Origin: an uncultured Bacteroidales bacterium
Lineage (GTDB): Bacteria; Bacteroidota; Bacteroidia; Bacteroidales; Bacteroidaceae
Direction of reading: 5' to 3'
Assembly (NCBI GenBank): GCA_902798685.1
Contig: CADBXO010000003.1
Span: 108,055-172,054, forward strand
DNA length: 64,000 nt
In this document: positions 62,591 through 64,000 of the stretch, in pieces
Layout of the letters: each line of letters begins with the position of its first letter
Numbering within the stretch: position 1 is the stretch's first letter
Position numbers and translations under genes: made by a program
Notes under the pieces: generated by a model
The model's input: only the letters and a program-made list of their open reading frames with translations
Told to the model about the DNA's origin: nothing
The model's database searches: none

Positions 62591-62650
62591 GTACGGCTAT
62601 CAGCCGTACCCGTCCGGAGGACGGCTCGTTTCCGTTAGGAAACTAAAAGG
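62591..62650 (+). repeat. Paired-hairpin repeat element, copy 2, preceded by a third hairpin
   Basis: A hairpin GTACGGCT-ATC-AGCCGTAC (62591-62609) is followed at once by CCGTCC-GGA-GGACGG (62610-62624), then three bases, then GTTTCC-GTTA-GGAAAC (62628-62643) and TAAAAGG. The last two hairpins match copy 1 at 35239-35277 in spacing, loop GGA and the GTTT/AAAC ends, but with other, still pairing, bases. Confidence 0.75.
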
Positions 62651-62660
62651 AGGTCGTATA

Positions 62661-62689
62661 ATCGAAAACTGCGATTAGCAGTTTTCGAT
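62661..62689 (-). other. Perfect hairpin enclosing the ppdK stop codon
   Basis: ATCGAAAACTGC (62661-62672) pairs perfectly with GCAGTTTTCGAT (62678-62689). The 5-base loop contains the ppdK stop codon (plus TTA 62675-62677). There is no following T run, so it is not a classical terminator; it may protect the mRNA end. Confidence 0.7.
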
Positions 62690-64000
62690 AGCACCCTGTG
62701 CAGCTGCGAGACGTGCGATAGGCACGCGGAAGGGTGAGCAACTTACGTAGTTCAGACCAACCTTGTCGCAGAACTTAACTGATGAAGGCTCGCCACCGTG
62801 CTCGCCGCAGATACCGCACTTCAGATCGGGACGAACAGAACGGCCCTTCTCTACAGCCATCTTGATGAGCTGACCTACACCCTTCTGGTCGAGAACCTGG
62901 AATGGGTCAACCTTAAGGATCTTCTTCTCCAGATAAACGGGGAGGAATGAGGCTATATCGTCACGTGAGTAACCGAATGTCATCTGAGTCAGGTCATTGG
63001 TACCGAATGAGAAGTACTCGGCGCGGGCAGCAACTGCATCAGCGGTAAGAGCGGCACGCGGGATCTCGATCATTGTACCAACCTTGAACTCGAACGGCTC
63101 AACACCCTCTTCCTTGAAGAGCTGAGCTGCAGTAGCGCGGATGATCTCCTCCTGCTGCTCGAACTCGTAGTGCTTACCTACCAGCGGAACCATGATCTCG
63201 GGCTTCGGGTTCATGCCCTCCTTGCGGAGCTGGATGGCAGCACCGATGATAGCCTTGGTCTGCATCTCGGTGATCTCAGGATAGGTGTTACCCAGACGGC
63301 AACCGCGGTGACCCAGCATCGGGTTGTTCTCTGACAGAGACTCAACGCGAGCCTTGATCTGCTCCAGAGTTACGCCCATTGCATCGGCCATCTCCTGCTG
63401 TCCCTTCTTATCGTGGGGTACGAACTCGTGCAAGGGAGGATCGAGCAGACGGATGTTGACGGGCAGTCCGTCCATAGCCTTCAGGATTCCGTAGAAGTCC
63501 TTGGTCTGGTAGGGGAGCAGCTTGGCAAGTGCCTTCTCGCGACCCTCCTTGTTCTCAGCAAGGATCATCTCACGCATAGCCTTGATCTTCTCACCCTCAA
63601 AGAACATGTGCTCGGTACGGCACAGACCGATACCAACGGCACCGAATGTGCGGGCAACCTCAGCATCGTGAGGAGTATCAGCGTTTGTGCGGACAACCAG
63701 ACGAGTGTACTTGTTGCACAGATCCATCAGCTCAGCGAAGTCGCCGCTGATCTCGGCAGCCTTGGTCTCAATCTGACCCTCGAATACCTGACCAGTTGAA
63801 CCGTTGATTGAAATATAATCACCTTCCTTAAGGACAACGTCCTCAATCTTTACTGTCTTCTTAACGTAGTCAACGCTCAGTGCACCGGCACCTGATACGC
63901 AGCACTTACCCATACCGCGGGCAACAACTGCAGCGTGGCTGGTCATACCGCCGCGGCATGTCAGGATACCCTCGGCAGCAGCCATACCGGCCAGATCCTC
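62675..64000 (-). CDS. ppdK: Pyruvate phosphate dikinase, C-terminal half (cut by window end)
   Basis: PpdK converts ATP, phosphate and pyruvate to AMP, pyrophosphate and phosphoenolpyruvate, or the reverse for glycolysis. Visible are the phosphohistidine motif [16 protein letters not shown] with the catalytic His, the PEP-binding barrel ([37 protein letters not shown]) and the catalytic cysteine region [15 protein letters not shown]. The frame is open through base 64000, so the ATP-grasp part lies outside. The gene ends in a hairpin that includes its stop codon. Confidence 0.97.
   Translation of the reverse strand, partial: EDLAGMAAAEGILTCRGGMTSHAAVVARGMGKCCVSGAGALSVDYVKKTVKIEDVVLKEGDYISINGSTGQVFEGQIETKAAEISGDFAELMDLCNKYTRLVVRTNADTPHDAEVARTFGAVGIGLCRTEHMFFEGEKIKAMREMILAENKEGREKALAKLLPYQTKDFYGILKAMDGLPVNIRLLDPPLHEFVPHDKKGQQEMADAMGVTLEQIKARVESLSENNPMLGHRGCRLGNTYPEITEMQTKAIIGAAIQLRKEGMNPKPEIMVPLVGKHYEFEQQEEIIRATAAQLFKEEGVEPFEFKVGTMIEIPRAALTADAVAARAEYFSFGTNDLTQMTFGYSRDDIASFLPVYLEKKILKVDPFQVLDQKGVGQLIKMAVEKGRSVRPDLKCGICGEHGGEPSSVKFCDKVGLNYVSCSPFRVPIARLAAAQGAIENC

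Noticed and set aside
1-64000. CRISPR array, rRNA, insertion sequence or prophage
   Set aside because: No regular direct repeats with spacers, no rRNA-like stretches, and no transposase, integrase or phage structural genes were seen on either strand.

Overview
The window is a chromosomal stretch of a Bacteroidales bacterium (phylum Bacteroidota). The evidence is the repeated promoter signature TTTG-N19-21-TAnnTTTG, the near absence of purine-rich ribosome sites, lineage-typical families (DUF4296, fimbrillin, fasciclin-type lipoprotein, lipoprotein-type BamA/TamA protein, eukaryote-like GlgB, fused HisIE) and conserved gene neighbourhoods such as ileS-dksA-lspA-DUF4296. The genus cannot be fixed by eye. 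I see no rRNA, transposase, integrase, phage gene or CRISPR array. Most of the window is compact core genome.

Layout. 0-5.7 kb: 3' end of dnaB, pheT (interrupted), yebC, a small lipoprotein, nadE and a winged-helix gene. 5.8-10.3 kb: a tiny secreted protein, a structured intergenic gap, uxuA-uxuB and an interrupted 5'-nucleotidase. 10.3-19.9 kb: lepA, an acyl-CoA ligase with yggS, a LolE-type permease, a class A acid phosphatase, rmuC and two unknown exported proteins. 19.9-25.8 kb, minus strand: hisH-hisA-hisF-hisIE-ftsE-lysC-lysA. 25.9-35.2 kb: ileS, dksA-like, lspA, DUF4296, a TrmH-family methyltransferase (interrupted), a lipid-anchored TamA-like protein and an MBL hydrolase. 35.2-37.6 kb: a structured repeat, a tRNA-Lys inside a long quasi-palindrome, and a fasciclin-type lipoprotein gene split by a frameshift. 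37.6-41.5 kb: pdxB-uxaE-uxaC. 41.5-51.2 kb: a signalling island. 51.3-54.7 kb: pyrB-pyrI-(outer membrane barrel)-glyA. 54.9-62.5 kb: PBP1A-kdsB-MORN-yhcH-glgB-membrane protein. The window ends in the 3' part of ppdK.

How the genes work together. UxaC, UxaE, UxuB and UxuA form a complete route from glucuronate or galacturonate to 2-keto-3-deoxygluconate, split over two loci, with an epimerase in place of the UxaA/UxaB branch. The his-lys cluster covers the second half of histidine synthesis and the first and last steps of lysine synthesis. The 55-62 kb operon joins peptidoglycan polymerisation, Kdo activation and glycogen branching.

The least explained region is the signalling island. A plus-strand operon encodes two histidine kinases whose periplasmic parts resemble ABC substrate-binding proteins, a TPR membrane protein without a kinase domain, and a small two-helix membrane protein. 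It meets, end to end, a minus-strand operon of fimbrillin lipoprotein, membrane-embedded AraC regulator and two receiver-only response regulators. Each operon has a near-perfect Bacteroides promoter. Other notable signals are a two-copy paired-hairpin repeat with compensatory base changes, a roughly 110-base quasi-palindrome containing half of tRNA-Lys, and four genes broken by small lesions, one of them the essential pheT. The lesions raise the question of assembly or consensus error versus real decay.
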